In this document: piece after piece, positions 15,719 to 25,528 of the stretch
Numbering within the stretch: position 1 is the stretch's first letter
Layout of the letters: each line of letters begins with the position of its first letter
From: Betaproteobacteria bacterium
GTDB taxonomy: Bacteria > Pseudomonadota > Gammaproteobacteria > Burkholderiales > Casimicrobiaceae
Direction: 5' to 3'
DNA length: 64,000 nt
Assembly (NCBI GenBank): GCA_016716425.1
Contig: JADJWJ010000004.1
Coordinates: 124,001 to 188,000 of the forward strand
Made by a program: the position numbers and the translations under genes
Notes under the pieces: generated by a model
Databases searched by the model: none
What the model was told of the DNA's origin: nothing
Seen by the model: only the letters and a program-made list of their open reading frames with translations

Positions 15719-16741
15719 ATGACCGAAACGATCCTCGTGACCGGCGGCGCTGGCTACGTCGGCTCGCATATCGTCGTCGAACTCGCGCATGCCGGCTACG
15801 CGCCGGTCGTGCTCGACAGCTTCGTCAACAGCACGCCCGCCGTGCTGCCCCGGCTGCAGGCGCTGGCCGGGCGGCCGGTGCCATGCGTGACCGCCGACGT
15901 GCGCGATATCGCGGCTCTGCGCAGCGTATTCCACGACCATCCGATTGCCGGCGTCGTCCACTGCGCCGGGCTGAAGGCGGTCGGCGAGTCGGAGGAGCGG
16001 CCGCTCGCCTATTACGACGTCAACGTCGGCGGCGCCATCGCGCTGGCGGAGGTGATGGGCGAAGCCGGGGTGGCCACGGTCGTCTTCAGCTCGTCGGCGA
16101 CCGTCTACGGACAGCCGGACGATCTGCCGGTGGCCGAGGATGCGCCGCTGCGCCCGCAGAGCGTCTACGGGCGCACGAAGCGCGTCGTCGAGGACTTCCT
16201 GCGCGACCTCGCGCGGGCGAACGCCAACTGGCGCATCGCGGTCCTCCGTTACTTCAATCCCGCGGGCGCACATTCGTCCGGCATGCTGGGCGAGGCGGCA
16301 CGCGGGCGACCGGCCAACCTCGTCCCGCTGCTGTGCAAGATCGCCGGCGGCGAACTCGCGGAGCTCGCGATCCACGGTGGCGACTGGCCGACGCCCGACG
16401 GCACCGGCGTGCGCGACTACCTGCACGTGCAGGACCTGGCCCTGGGCCACGTCGCCGCGTTGAAACATCTCGCCAGGGCGCACGGTGCCGTCACGCTGAA
16501 CCTCGGGACCGGGCGCGGCCACTCGGTGCTCGAGGTCGTCCACGCGTTCGAGGCGGCCTGCGGGCGGACGATCGCGAAGACGATCGGCCCGCGCCGGCCG
16601 GGCGACGTCGCGATGTACTACGCCGACCCGGCGCGCGCCGGGAAACTGCTGAACTGGAAGGCGACCCGCGACCTCGACGCGATCTGCGCGGATGCCTGGC
16701 GGTGGCAGAAGAACGGGGCAGCGATGCGGCCGGGCTGCATC
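15719..16741 (+). CDS. galE: UDP-glucose 4-epimerase, without a stop at its natural end
   Basis: GalE interconverts UDP-glucose and UDP-galactose. It is an extended short-chain dehydrogenase: TGGAGYVG at residues 8-15 binds NAD, and Ser126, Tyr150 and Lys154 (SSSATVYG, YGRTK) form the catalytic set. LRYFNPAGAH and DYLHVQDLA are also typical. Homology ends near base 16715 (DAWRWQKN), at about the normal length of 330-340 residues, but no stop follows. The frame stays open to 17269, through 400 bases antisense to the next gene. The given end is where homology stops. A one-base indel near 16715 would restore an earlier end; the neighbouring frame stops at 16791. It lies just after the ribosomal terminator and convergent to the ABC genes. 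Confidence 0.88.
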
Positions 16742-16869
16742 GGGCGGCCGGCCCCGCTACTGCACAGCGCGGCGCACTCCCGGCTCGGTAACGTGCCACG
16801 AAAGCCCGATTGGAGTCCGGCGCCGCTCGTGCCGTCCGATCGGAGCCCTGCGGCGAAGCCTTGCCGGAG

Positions 16870-17664
16870 TCAATCGGTCGCGGCCATCGCGGCGACCTTG
16901 AGCGCCTCGCCGCGGATCTGCTCGGTCAACTGCGCCTTCAGCGCCGAGAACCCGGGCGTGGTCTTCACCGTGTACTGGCGCGGGTGCGGAATCGTCACCG
17001 GCAAGTCGGCCTTGATCCGACCGGGCCGCGCGCTCATGACCACGACGCGGCTCGCCATGAAGATCGCCTCCTCGATGTCGTGGGTGACGAAGAGGACAGT
17101 CTTGCGGTCGGATTCCCAGAGCGAAAGCAGCAGCTCCTGCATCAGCGATCGCGTCTGGTTGTCGAGCGCGCCGAACGGCTCGTCGAGCAGCAGGATCTTG
17201 GGGTCGTTGGCGAGCGCGCGCGCGATCGCGGTACGCTGCTGCATGCCGCCCGACAGCATCTTCGGATAGTGGCGCTCGAAGCCGGTCAGCCCGACCTTGT
17301 CGAGCCAGTACCGGGCGATCTCCTGCTGCTTCGCCTGCGGCATTGCGCGCTCGCGCAGCCCGAAACAGACGTTCTCGCGCACGGTGAGCCACGGGAACAG
17401 CGTGTAGCTCTGGAACACCATGCCGCGGTCGACGCCGGGGCCGGTCACCGGAGCGCCGTCGAGCAGCACGCGGCCCGCGGTCGGCGCGTCGAGCCCGGCG
17501 ACGATGCGGAGCAGCGTCGACTTGCCGCAACCGGACGGCCCGAGGATCGTGATGAAGTCGTTGTCGGCGACCCGGAGGCTGATCGGCACCAGCGCCTCGG
17601 TGGACGGGCCGCCGTGCACGCCCGGGAACGTGCGGGTGACACCCTCGACGATCAACTTGCTCAT
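16870..17664 (-). CDS. NitT/TauT-family ABC transporter ATP-binding protein
   Basis: This ATPase energises uptake of a small anion or organic solute. The 264-residue product has Walker A GPSGCGKST at 42-50, Q-loop Gln85, signature LSGGMQQR near 137 and Walker B ILLLDEP near 157, with VTHDIEEA as the H-loop. LVPISLRV and the C-terminal PGRIKADLPV match the nitrate/taurine/sulfonate subfamily. It overlaps the 3' end of the permease frame. The substrate is not evident from sequence; adjacency to the hut operon makes histidine, urocanate or a related compound a guess. Confidence 0.9.
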   Translation of the reverse strand: MSKLIVEGVTRTFPGVHGGPSTEALVPISLRVADNDFITILGPSGCGKSTLLRIVAGLDAPTAGRVLLDGAPVTGPGVDRGMVFQSYTLFPWLTVRENVCFGLRERAMPQAKQQEIARYWLDKVGLTGFERHYPKMLSGGMQQRTAIARALANDPKILLLDEPFGALDNQTRSLMQELLLSLWESDRKTVLFVTHDIEEAIFMASRVVVMSARPGRIKADLPVTIPHPRQYTVKTTPGFSALKAQLTEQIRGEALKVAAMAATD

Positions 17665-18430
17665 GCGCCCACGGAAACGCCTTCTGGTTTGCCCACTTGA
17701 ACGCGAAGTCGGACACGAGGCCGATCAGGCCGATGACGATGATGCCGAAGATGATCTGGCCGGTGTTCAGCAGCGCCTGCGAATCGGTAATCATGTGACC
17801 GATGCCCGACGAGGCGCCGATCAGCTCGGCGACGATCACGTAGGTCCACGCCCAGCCGAGCACGAGGCGCAGCGTCTCGGCGATCTGCGGCGCCGCGCTG
17901 GGCAGCAGGACGCGGCGCACGATGCCCGACGCCGTCGCTCCCAGCGTATAGGCGGCCTCGACCAGATCGCGGCGCGTCGAGCCGACGATGACCGCCACCA
18001 TCAGCACGATCTGGAAGAAGACGCCGATGAAGATGACGAGCAGCTTCTGCGTCTCGCCGATGCCGGCCCACAGGATCAGCAGCGGAATGAACGCCGACGC
18101 GGGCAGGTAGCGCGCGAAGGACACGAACGGCTCGAAGAACGCCTCGACCGGCTTGTACGCGCCCATCGCGATGCCGAGCGGGACGCCGACGATCGCGGCG
18201 AGCACGAAGCCGCCGAGCACGCGCCATACGGTGACGCCGACGTCCAGCGCGAAGCCGTGCTTCGCGAAGAGCGCCCAACCTTCCTCCAGCATCGTCAGCG
18301 GGTCGGCGAGAAACGTCTTCGACACGAAGCCGCCGAACGTGGCGAAGCTCCACGCGGCGACGAACACGAGGAAGAACGCGATGCCGAGCGCGACCTTGCG
18401 TGGCCGGCTGACGGGGACGAGCGGCTTCAC
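17657..18430 (-). CDS. NitT/TauT-family ABC transporter permease, without a stop at its natural end
   Basis: An inner-membrane permease with about six hydrophobic helices, starting after a short basic N-terminus (VALGIAFFLVFVAAWSFATF). The cytoplasmic coupling loop reads EAAYTLGATASGIVRRVLLP, typical of the SsuC/TauC group. The GTG at 18430 was preferred because a longer frame to 18484 starts inside a dispersed hairpin repeat. Homology ends at FKWANQKAFPWA near 17660, where relatives stop. Here the frame runs on as unrelated residues to 16757, across the whole ATPase gene. The ATPase ATG carries an ATGA whose TGA lies one base out of phase, so one missing or extra base near the end would explain it. 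Confidence 0.82.
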
Positions 18431-18471
18431 GGGCGATTGCCTGACCGCAGGCGGTCGATGCCGGGGGCCGA

Positions 18472-18516
18472 CGCCCTCGCCCAACCCTCTCCCCGCATGC
18501 GGGGAGAGGGCGCGAG
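18472..18516. repeat. CCCTCACCCC/GGGGAGAGGG-type hairpin, copy 1
   Basis: CCCTCTCCCCGC at 18485-18496 pairs with GCGGGGAGAGGG two bases later, a 12-bp perfect stem, preceded by GCCCTCGCCCAA. It lies between the receptor and permease genes. Four more elements of this family occur at 43.36, 43.45, 62.26 and 63.38 kb. Confidence 0.8.
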
Positions 18517-18553
18517 TCGGGCGGCGTCGAACGGGTGGGAGGCGGCCGCGGCG

Positions 18554-19501
18554 CTATTGAATGAATCGCGTGTCGGCCAGCTTGGAGAGGTCGGGAATCT
18601 GCCTGATGATGCCGATCTCGAGCAGCAGGTCCGCGGCCTCCTTCGAGAACTGCGCGTGCGGCCCGGCGAAGAACGCCTTGTTCGCGGCGCGGTCCTGCCA
18701 GCGCAGGAACTTCTGCGATGCCTCGAACTGCTCCGCGGACTGCTTGACGTCGGCGCCCATGATCTCGAAGCTCTTCTTCGGATCCTTCGCGATCATGTCG
18801 ACCGCCTCGAAGTAGCTGTCGGCCAGCGCCTTGGCGGCCTTCGGGTTGTCGGCGAGGAACTTCGGCGTGCAGCCGAACGTGTCCATGATCATCGGATAGT
18901 CGAGCGTGGTCGCGATGATCTTGCCGGCTTGCGGATTCGTGCGCACCGTGGACAGGTAGGGCTCGTAGCTCATCGCCGCGTCGTTCTGGCCGGCGACGAA
19001 CGCCTGCGCGGCCGGGCCGGGCTCGAGGTTGACGACGGTCACGTCCTTGACCGACAGGCCGTTCTTCTTGAGGAACCACGCGAGCGTGAAGTACGGCGCG
19101 GTCCCCGGCGCCGACGCGGCGATCGTCTTGCCCTTCAGGTCCGCGATCCGCTGCACGTTGTTGCGGACCGCCATGCCGTCGGCGCCGTAGCTCTTGTCGA
19201 GCTGGAAGATCTGCGTCGTCGCCACACCATTCGCGTTCCAGATGATCCACGTCTCGACCGTCGTCGCCGCGCACTGGATGTCGCCGGAAGCGATCGCGAG
19301 GTGGCGGTCCTTCTGCGGGATCTTCCGGATCGTCACGTCGAGGCCGTTCTTCTTGAAGATGCCGGCCTCCCTGGCGAGCGTCAGCGGCGCGAAGCCGGTC
19401 CATCCGGAGATGCCGATCGCCACCTTGGTATCCTGGGCGGCCGCGGTGGCGGCGCAGGCGAGCGCGGCGACGAGAACGGATGCGGAGCGGGGCAGGCGCA
19501 T
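18554..19501 (-). CDS. NitT/TauT-family ABC transporter periplasmic receptor
   Basis: The receptor of the ABC system just downstream. It is 315 residues with a signal peptide ending in ACAATAAAQ near residue 23. The mature part begins DTKVAIGISGWTGFAPLTLA and continues with AREAGIFKKNGLDVTIR, the NMT1/SsuA-like fold. GAGGAG lies nine bases before the ATG and a strong promoter lies upstream. Order receptor-permease-ATPase is usual. The ligand cannot be read from sequence; the protein shares a divergent promoter region with the histidine operon. Confidence 0.88.
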   Translation of the reverse strand: MRLPRSASVLVAALACAATAAAQDTKVAIGISGWTGFAPLTLAREAGIFKKNGLDVTIRKIPQKDRHLAIASGDIQCAATTVETWIIWNANGVATTQIFQLDKSYGADGMAVRNNVQRIADLKGKTIAASAPGTAPYFTLAWFLKKNGLSVKDVTVVNLEPGPAAQAFVAGQNDAAMSYEPYLSTVRTNPQAGKIIATTLDYPMIMDTFGCTPKFLADNPKAAKALADSYFEAVDMIAKDPKKSFEIMGADVKQSAEQFEASQKFLRWQDRAANKAFFAGPHAQFSKEAADLLLEIGIIRQIPDLSKLADTRFIQ

Positions 19502-19534
19502 GGCGGAATTCTCCTCGAAAGTGTCGAACCCGGC

Positions 19535-19564
19535 AATCTAGGCGCACCGGCGCGGTCCTGTCAA
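19535..19564 (-). promoter_or_regulatory. Promoter of the ABC transporter operon
   Basis: On the minus strand TTGACA (19564-19559), an 18-base spacer and TAGATT (19540-19535) match the sigma-70 consensus well. Transcription would start near 19528. On the plus strand TACAAT at 19585-19590 could be the -10 of hutD, so the two operons are divergent from one short region. Confidence 0.65.
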
Positions 19565-19630
19565 CGCGGTGCAGCGCGCGGGTTTACAATCGCCGGGCGC
19601 GTGCACGCGCCCCACGACGATCGCGCCGCC

Positions 19631-20233
19631 ATGCACCAATTGCTGACACCTGCCGACTACCGCCGGATGCCGTGGAAGAACGGCGGAGGCTGCACGGTCG
19701 AGATCGCCACCGAGCCGCCCGGCGCGGGGACCGCGGCATTCGTCTGGCGCGCCAGCGTCGCCGACATCGAGCGCGACGGTCCCTTCTCGGTGTTTCCGGG
19801 CGTGGACCGGACGCTGGTGCTGCTCGACGGCAAGGGGATGCGCCTGACGAGCGACGGCGGCTCGCTGGAATTGCGATCGGCGTTCGACCCGGTGCAGTTC
19901 CCGGGCGAGTCCGCGCTTCACTGCGCGCTCGTCGACGGTCCCACCCGGGACTTCAACCTGATGGTCCGCCGCGATGCCGCGTGCGGCGACGTCGTCGTCG
20001 TGCGCGGTGCGGGGCGCGCGATCGGGCCCGCGCGGACGCTGATCTGCTTCGCGGCCACCGGCGCAAGCGAGTGCCTGCTCGCCGGATATCCGCCGACCCC
20101 CGTGCCACCCGGGCACGCGCTGCTCGTCGCCGCCGAGCGCGGCGCGGCTGCGCCCGCCGTCCACGTGCTCCCTGCCGACGCGAGCGCCGTCGCCCTGGTG
20201 GCCGTCGTCCGCGACCCTGCGACCGCGCAGTGA
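19631..20233 (+). CDS. hutD: HutD family protein, histidine utilisation
   Basis: HutD is a cupin-like protein found in hut operons; in Pseudomonas it is thought to limit hut expression by binding a pathway compound. The product is 200 residues. MPWKNGGGCTVEIATEPPGA at about 14-33 is the family hallmark, followed by FVWRASVADIERDGPFSVFP and DRTLVLLDGKGM. The ATG at 19631 was chosen so that the hallmark lies near the N-terminus as in relatives. Its TGA overlaps the hutF GTG. Confidence 0.9.
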   Translation: MHQLLTPADYRRMPWKNGGGCTVEIATEPPGAGTAAFVWRASVADIERDGPFSVFPGVDRTLVLLDGKGMRLTSDGGSLELRSAFDPVQFPGESALHCALVDGPTRDFNLMVRRDAACGDVVVVRGAGRAIGPARTLICFAATGASECLLAGYPPTPVPPGHALLVAAERGAAAPAVHVLPADASAVALVAVVRDPATAQ

Positions 20234-21603
20234 ACTACTTCGCTCCGAGCGCGCTGCTTCCGGATGGCTGGGCGGACGCGGTCACGATCGACGTCGACGA
20301 CACCGGCACGATCGTCGCGGTCGGCTCGGGAGCGCGCGCCGACGGCCGCGAGGTGCTCGCGGGTCCTGTCGTGCCGGCGATGCCCAACGCGCACTCGCAC
20401 GCGTTCCAGCGCGCGCTCGCGGGCCGCACGGGGCGCACGGCCGCGGGCAACGACGACAGCTTCTGGACCTGGCGGCAGGCGATGTACGCGTTTCTCGACC
20501 GGGTCGACGCCGACGCGATCGAGGCGATCGCCGCGCAGGCGTACGTCGAGATGGCGAAGGCCGGCTACGCGAGCGTGGCCGAATTCCACTACGTCCACCA
20601 CGATCCCGCCGGCAAGCCGTACGCCGACCCGGCCGAACTCGCGTGGCGGATCGTCGCGGCCGCCGCCACGGCGGGAATCGCGCTCACGCTGCTGCCGGTC
20701 TTCTACGCGCATGGCGGCTTCGGCGGCCTGCCGACGACCGCGGGTCAGCGGCGGTTCGCGCACACCGTCTACACGTTCGCACACCTGTACGACCGGCTGC
20801 GCGCGGCGGCGGATCCGCGCGGCTACGTGCTCGGCGTCGCGCCGCACAGCCTGCGCGCCGTGACTGCCGACGAACTGGGACAGGTGGTGCGCCTCGCGGC
20901 GCCCACGGCACCCATCCACATCCACGCAGCGGAGCAGACGCGCGAGGTCGACGACTGCTACGCGTGGAGCCGGATGCGCCCGGTCGAGTGGCTGGTCGCG
21001 CAGGCGAAAGTCGACGCGCGCTGGTGTCTCGTGCACGCCACGCACATGACCGAGCGCGAGGTCACCGCGCTCGCGGCGAGCGGGGCCGTCGCCGGCTTGG
21101 CGCCGACGACCGAGGCGGACCTGGGGGATGGCACGTTTCCCGGCGTCGCCTACCTGGGCGCGGGCGGGCGTTTCGCCGTCGGCAGCGACTCGAACACGCA
21201 GATCTCGCCGTTCACCGAGCTGCGCCAGCTCGAGTGGTCGCAGCGAACGCGCGCGCGCCGCCGCAACGTCCTGCCGACGGCCGCCGGCGCGACGATCGGC
21301 GCGTCGCTGTGGGCGGCCGCCGCGTGCGGCGGCGCACAGGCGCTCGCGCAGCCGACAGGCACGATCGCGGCCGGGCAGCGCGCCGACCTCGTCGTACTCG
21401 ACACGCGCGACCCGGCGCTGGCGGAACAGGCGCGCGACGACGTGCTGGACGCCGCGATCTTCGGTCCGTGCCGGAATCCGGTGCGCGACTTGCTCGCGCG
21501 CGGCCGCTTCGTCGTGCGCGACGGGCGCCACGTGACGGAGGACGCCGTGTTCGCGCGCTATCGCGCGACGCTCGCACGCCTCCGGCAGGGAGCCGCGGCG
21601 TGA
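20230..21603 (+). CDS. hutF: Formimidoylglutamate deiminase
   Basis: HutF removes ammonia from N-formimino-glutamate to give N-formyl-glutamate, the route that then needs HutG. It is an amidohydrolase of 457 residues. NAHSHAFQRALAGR gives the metal histidines 55 and 57, HIHAAEQ and HATHM further ones, and GSDSNTQISPFTELRQLEW carries the metal aspartate. Expected length is about 455. The GTG start overlaps the hutD stop (GTGA). Presence of hutF with hutG indicates the five-step variant of histidine degradation. Confidence 0.95.
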   Translation: MNYFAPSALLPDGWADAVTIDVDDTGTIVAVGSGARADGREVLAGPVVPAMPNAHSHAFQRALAGRTGRTAAGNDDSFWTWRQAMYAFLDRVDADAIEAIAAQAYVEMAKAGYASVAEFHYVHHDPAGKPYADPAELAWRIVAAAATAGIALTLLPVFYAHGGFGGLPTTAGQRRFAHTVYTFAHLYDRLRAAADPRGYVLGVAPHSLRAVTADELGQVVRLAAPTAPIHIHAAEQTREVDDCYAWSRMRPVEWLVAQAKVDARWCLVHATHMTEREVTALAASGAVAGLAPTTEADLGDGTFPGVAYLGAGGRFAVGSDSNTQISPFTELRQLEWSQRTRARRRNVLPTAAGATIGASLWAAAACGGAQALAQPTGTIAAGQRADLVVLDTRDPALAEQARDDVLDAAIFGPCRNPVRDLLARGRFVVRDGRHVTEDAVFARYRATLARLRQGAAA

Positions 21604-21637
21604 GCCGCGACGCTCGTCCTCGCAGTCGAGTAGCCCG

Positions 21638-22863
21638 GTGAGCCGGTTCGACCTGCTGCTGGTCGACGTGCACCTCGCCACGATGCAGGCGGGCGGCGCC
21701 CCGTACGGTGCCCTGCGGGACGGCGCGGTCGGCATCGCCGACGACCGCATCGCATGGATCGGCCGCCGCGTCGACCTTCCGCGCGACATCCCGGCGACGC
21801 AGACGGTCGGCTGCGGCGGCGCGTGGCTGACGCCGGGACTCGTCGACTGCCACACGCACATCGTCTACGCGGGCAACCGCGCAGGCGAATTCGAGCGGCG
21901 CCTCAACGGCGCGTCGTATGCGGACATCGCGCGCGAAGGTGGCGGCATCAACGCCACCGTGCGCGCGACACGCGCGGCGGACGAGCGCGAGCTCGCGGCG
22001 CAGAGCATGCCGCGGATGGCGGCGCTGGCCGGCGAGGGCGTGACCACGATCGAGGTCAAGTCGGGCTACGGGCTCGAGACGGCGGCCGAGCTGAAGCAGC
22101 TGCGCGTCGCGCGGGAGCTGTCGGCCGAACTCGGCATCGCCGTGCGCACGACGCTGCTCGCCGCGCACGCGGTGCCGCCGGAGTTTGCCGGCCGCGCCGA
22201 CGACTACGTCGACTACGTCTGCGGCGACACCATTCCGGCGGCCGCGCGCGCGTGCGTGGCCGACGCCGTCGACGCCTTCTGCGAGGGCATCGGCTTCACT
22301 CCGGCGCAGACGCGGCGCGTGCTTGCGGCCGCGCGCGCGCACGGACTGCCGGTGAAGCTGCACGCGGACCAGCTGTCCGACACGGGAGGCGCAGGCCTCG
22401 CCGCCGCCGCGTCCGCGCTGTCGGCCGACCATCTCGAGTACACGAACGACGAAGGAGTGGCGGCGATGGCGGAGGCGGGTACCGTCGCCGTGCTGCTGCC
22501 CGGTGCGTTCTACGCGCTGCGCGAGACGCGCGTGCCGCCGGTCGCCGCGCTGCGCCGCCGGGGTGTGCCCATGGCCGTGGCCAGCGACTGCAATCCGGGC
22601 ACGTCGCCGGTGACCTCACTGCTGCTGATGGTCAACATGGCCTGCACGCTGTTCGGTCTCACGCCGGAGGAGGCGCTCGCCGGCGTGACCGCAAACGCAG
22701 CGCGTGCGCTGGGGCTGGCCGACCGCGGCACCCTCGCGCCCGGCCTGCGCGCCGACCTCGCCTGCTGGGCGATCGCCGAGCCGGCCGAACTCGCCTACCG
22801 CATCGGCGGCAACCCGAACGTCGGCGCCGTGCGCGCCGGCCGCATCGCGCACTGGAGCGTGGG

Positions 22864-22867
<4 letters not shown>
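21638..22867 (+). CDS. hutI: Imidazolonepropionase
   Basis: HutI opens the imidazolone ring to formimino-glutamate, the substrate of HutF. The 409-residue product has the amidohydrolase motif GLVDCHTHIVYAGNRAGEFE with His72 and His74, KSGYGL, the KLHADQLSDTGGAGLAA segment and the late ASDCNPGTSPV aspartate. The start is GTG, 34 bases after hutF. Length and motifs are typical. The stop overlaps the hutG ATG. Confidence 0.96.
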
Positions 22868-23654
<787 letters not shown>

Positions 23655-23658
<4 letters not shown>

Positions 23659-23963
23659 TCCGCTTCTACGTCGCGCGGCAGCGCTTCGACGCGTGGCTGG
23701 TGGCCGACCGGCTGAACCAGGTCGGCATCCGGGCGCATGTGTTCAACCAGCACGCGTCGTCGATCGTCGGGGACGTTCCGCCCGAAGTCGCGCAGCCGCA
23801 GGTGTGGCTCGAGCGCGAGTGCGACCTCGAGCGCGCCCGCATCGTGCTGCGCGACATCGAAGCGGCGGGAGAGTCGCGCGCGAGCCGCACGTGTGGCGCG
23901 TGCGCCGAGGAGTCGCCGGCGAACTTCGACCTGTGCTGGAAGTGCGGCGCGGCGCTGGGCTGA
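23655..23963 (+). CDS. DUF2007-type protein with a C-terminal zinc ribbon
   Basis: A 102-residue cytosolic protein. Residues 1-70 (RFYVARQRFDAWLVADRLNQ, then VGIRAHVFNQHASS and PQVWLERECDLERARIVL) match the DUF2007 signal-transducer-like fold. C80, C83, C94 and C97 form a zinc ribbon (CGAC...CWKC). The ATG overlaps the hutG stop, so it is the last gene of the hut operon. Its role there is unknown; a regulatory or metal-linked part is possible but unsupported. Confidence 0.8.
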
Positions 23964-24000
23964 CCTTTACCGCAACCGGTGACTGCGCTCGCAAGACTAC

Positions 24001-24075
24001 CGTCGTCCCCGCGAAAGCGGGGACCCGGTGTCGTGCGAGGAGAGTCGCTGGGTTCCCGCTTTCGCGGGAAGCCGG
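24001..24075. repeat. Paired hairpin repeat between convergent genes
   Basis: TCCCCGCGAAAGCGGGGACC at 24006 and, 30 bases on, GGGTTCCCGCTTTCGCGGGA form two hairpins that are also inverted copies of one another. The element lies between the stops of two convergent genes and could end transcription both ways, though no T run is present. Confidence 0.75.
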
Positions 24076-24079
24076 TTGT

Positions 24080-25240
24080 TCAGGTCCCCCCTTCGACCGG
24101 CATGCCGCGCGCCACCCACTCGGGCAGGCCGCCGCGGAACCAGTAGACGGACTTGAACCCCTTCGCCGCAGCGACCTTCGACGCCTTGTACGACTTCCAG
24201 CACTCGGCGCCGTTGCACGCGAAGATCACGGGCTTGGCCGGATCGAGCTTCGCGAGCCCGGAGAAGTCGTCGGCGGCCGGGTCGAACGCCACGTCCTTCA
24301 GGCTCTTCTCCACGTAGGGTATCCACTGGGCGCCCTTGACGTGGCGCTCCTTGTACTCTTTCTCCGAGCGGACGTCGACGAACACGGCGCCCTTGCGAAT
24401 CAGGTCGTCGGCTTCGGCGGCGGACACGCGCGTTGCGCCGGGCAGCTGGCCGGGCGTGAAGTGGCCGAGTCCGGCGACGTACTCGTAGCTCGCGCCTTCG
24501 GGCCGGTACGCGACGCGCCCGATGCCGCCGACGTACGAGCCGGGCGCCTCGAACCACGCGATGAGCTTGCTGCGCGCGGGATCGGGGAGCGCGCGCTTGA
24601 CGGCGACCGTCATGCCTCCAGGCACCGACTTCGAGGTCAGGATCGGTGCGCCCTTGCCCGGGTTCTGCCGTGTCCACGCCTCGACGTCCGAGCGCCTGGC
24701 GACCGTCGCGTCGACGATCCCGGCCGACAGCGCGAGCAGCCCGGCGCCGGATGTCTTGCGGTACATCACGTCCTGGAAGACCTTGAGCGACTGCCCGGAC
24801 TCGTTGAGCATCCCGCGCGCGATATAGGTGCCCACGGAGTCCTGCTGCGTCAGGTAGATCTTGCCGCCCTTGAGGTCCGCCGGCGCACGCACGCCGGGGC
24901 GCGCCACGAGCATGTAGGGCTCGTCCTTGCCGGTGGCGCCGACGATGTCGTAGCCGTGGGCGAGCGCCGACGCCGCGACGTGCGCGGGCGCGATGTAGAC
25001 ATCGAACTCGCCGGTGCGCGTCGCGCGCATCGCGTTGCCGAGGTCGTCCGACTTGATCACCTTGACCGGCCGCCCGGAGACATTGCCGAGCGAGTTGGCG
25101 ATCGTCGTCGGATTCACGACCAGTCCCTCGGAGTCCGACGGGTCGTAGGCGATCAGGATCTTGATTTCGCCCGTCCCCTGGGCAAATGCCGGCCACGCCA
25201 GCGCGAGGCCGAAGGCAATGCGTGCGACGAAGCGAAGCAT
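24080..25240 (-). CDS. Periplasmic PhnD-like binding protein fused to a rhodanese domain
   Basis: From the ATG at 25240 (AGGGGGTCACC upstream) the product is 386 residues with a signal peptide ending PAFAQ near 20. Residues 25-260 resemble PhnD/phosphite-type receptors: IKILIAYDPSDSEGL, YIAPAHVAASALAHGYDIVG, GGKIYLTQQDSVGTYIA. From about 285 a rhodanese domain follows, with FVDVRSEKEYKERHVKGAQW and the active-site loop ACNGAECWKS, so the sulfur-carrying cysteine is present. Both parts are predicted periplasmic. No ABC permease or ATPase is adjacent. A role in periplasmic sulfur handling is plausible but inferred. The 288 bases upstream (25241-25528) hold nothing recognisable. Confidence 0.82.
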   Translation of the reverse strand: MLRFVARIAFGLALAWPAFAQGTGEIKILIAYDPSDSEGLVVNPTTIANSLGNVSGRPVKVIKSDDLGNAMRATRTGEFDVYIAPAHVAASALAHGYDIVGATGKDEPYMLVARPGVRAPADLKGGKIYLTQQDSVGTYIARGMLNESGQSLKVFQDVMYRKTSGAGLLALSAGIVDATVARRSDVEAWTRQNPGKGAPILTSKSVPGGMTVAVKRALPDPARSKLIAWFEAPGSYVGGIGRVAYRPEGASYEYVAGLGHFTPGQLPGATRVSAAEADDLIRKGAVFVDVRSEKEYKERHVKGAQWIPYVEKSLKDVAFDPAADDFSGLAKLDPAKPVIFACNGAECWKSYKASKVAAAKGFKSVYWFRGGLPEWVARGMPVEGGT

Positions 25241-25528
25241 GGTGACCCCCTCTCGTGCAAATCGGCGTCCCGGCGCTCCGGAAACGCCCGTCGTGTTGCG
25301 GCGCAATACCGGTCCGGTGCGCGGCGCGGAGTACACGCGCTCACCCGACAGCACAATCCCACCTATGAGCAAGACTCGTGCCGTCGCCGCGCCCACGAGC
25401 CGGCCGTCGCACCCCGCAGATGCGAACGATACTCCGTTGCGGCCGCGCGCCAAGTCCGGCGCGCGGACGGACCCCGAGCCAACCGAGGGGCGGCATTCGC
25501 GGCGACCGGCGCGCCGCGCCAGCCGCGC

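Noticed and set aside
16757..18484. A single 575-residue permease fusion protein
   Set aside because: Everything after FPWA is the out-of-frame shadow of the ATPase gene, with arginine-rich composition and no family features.
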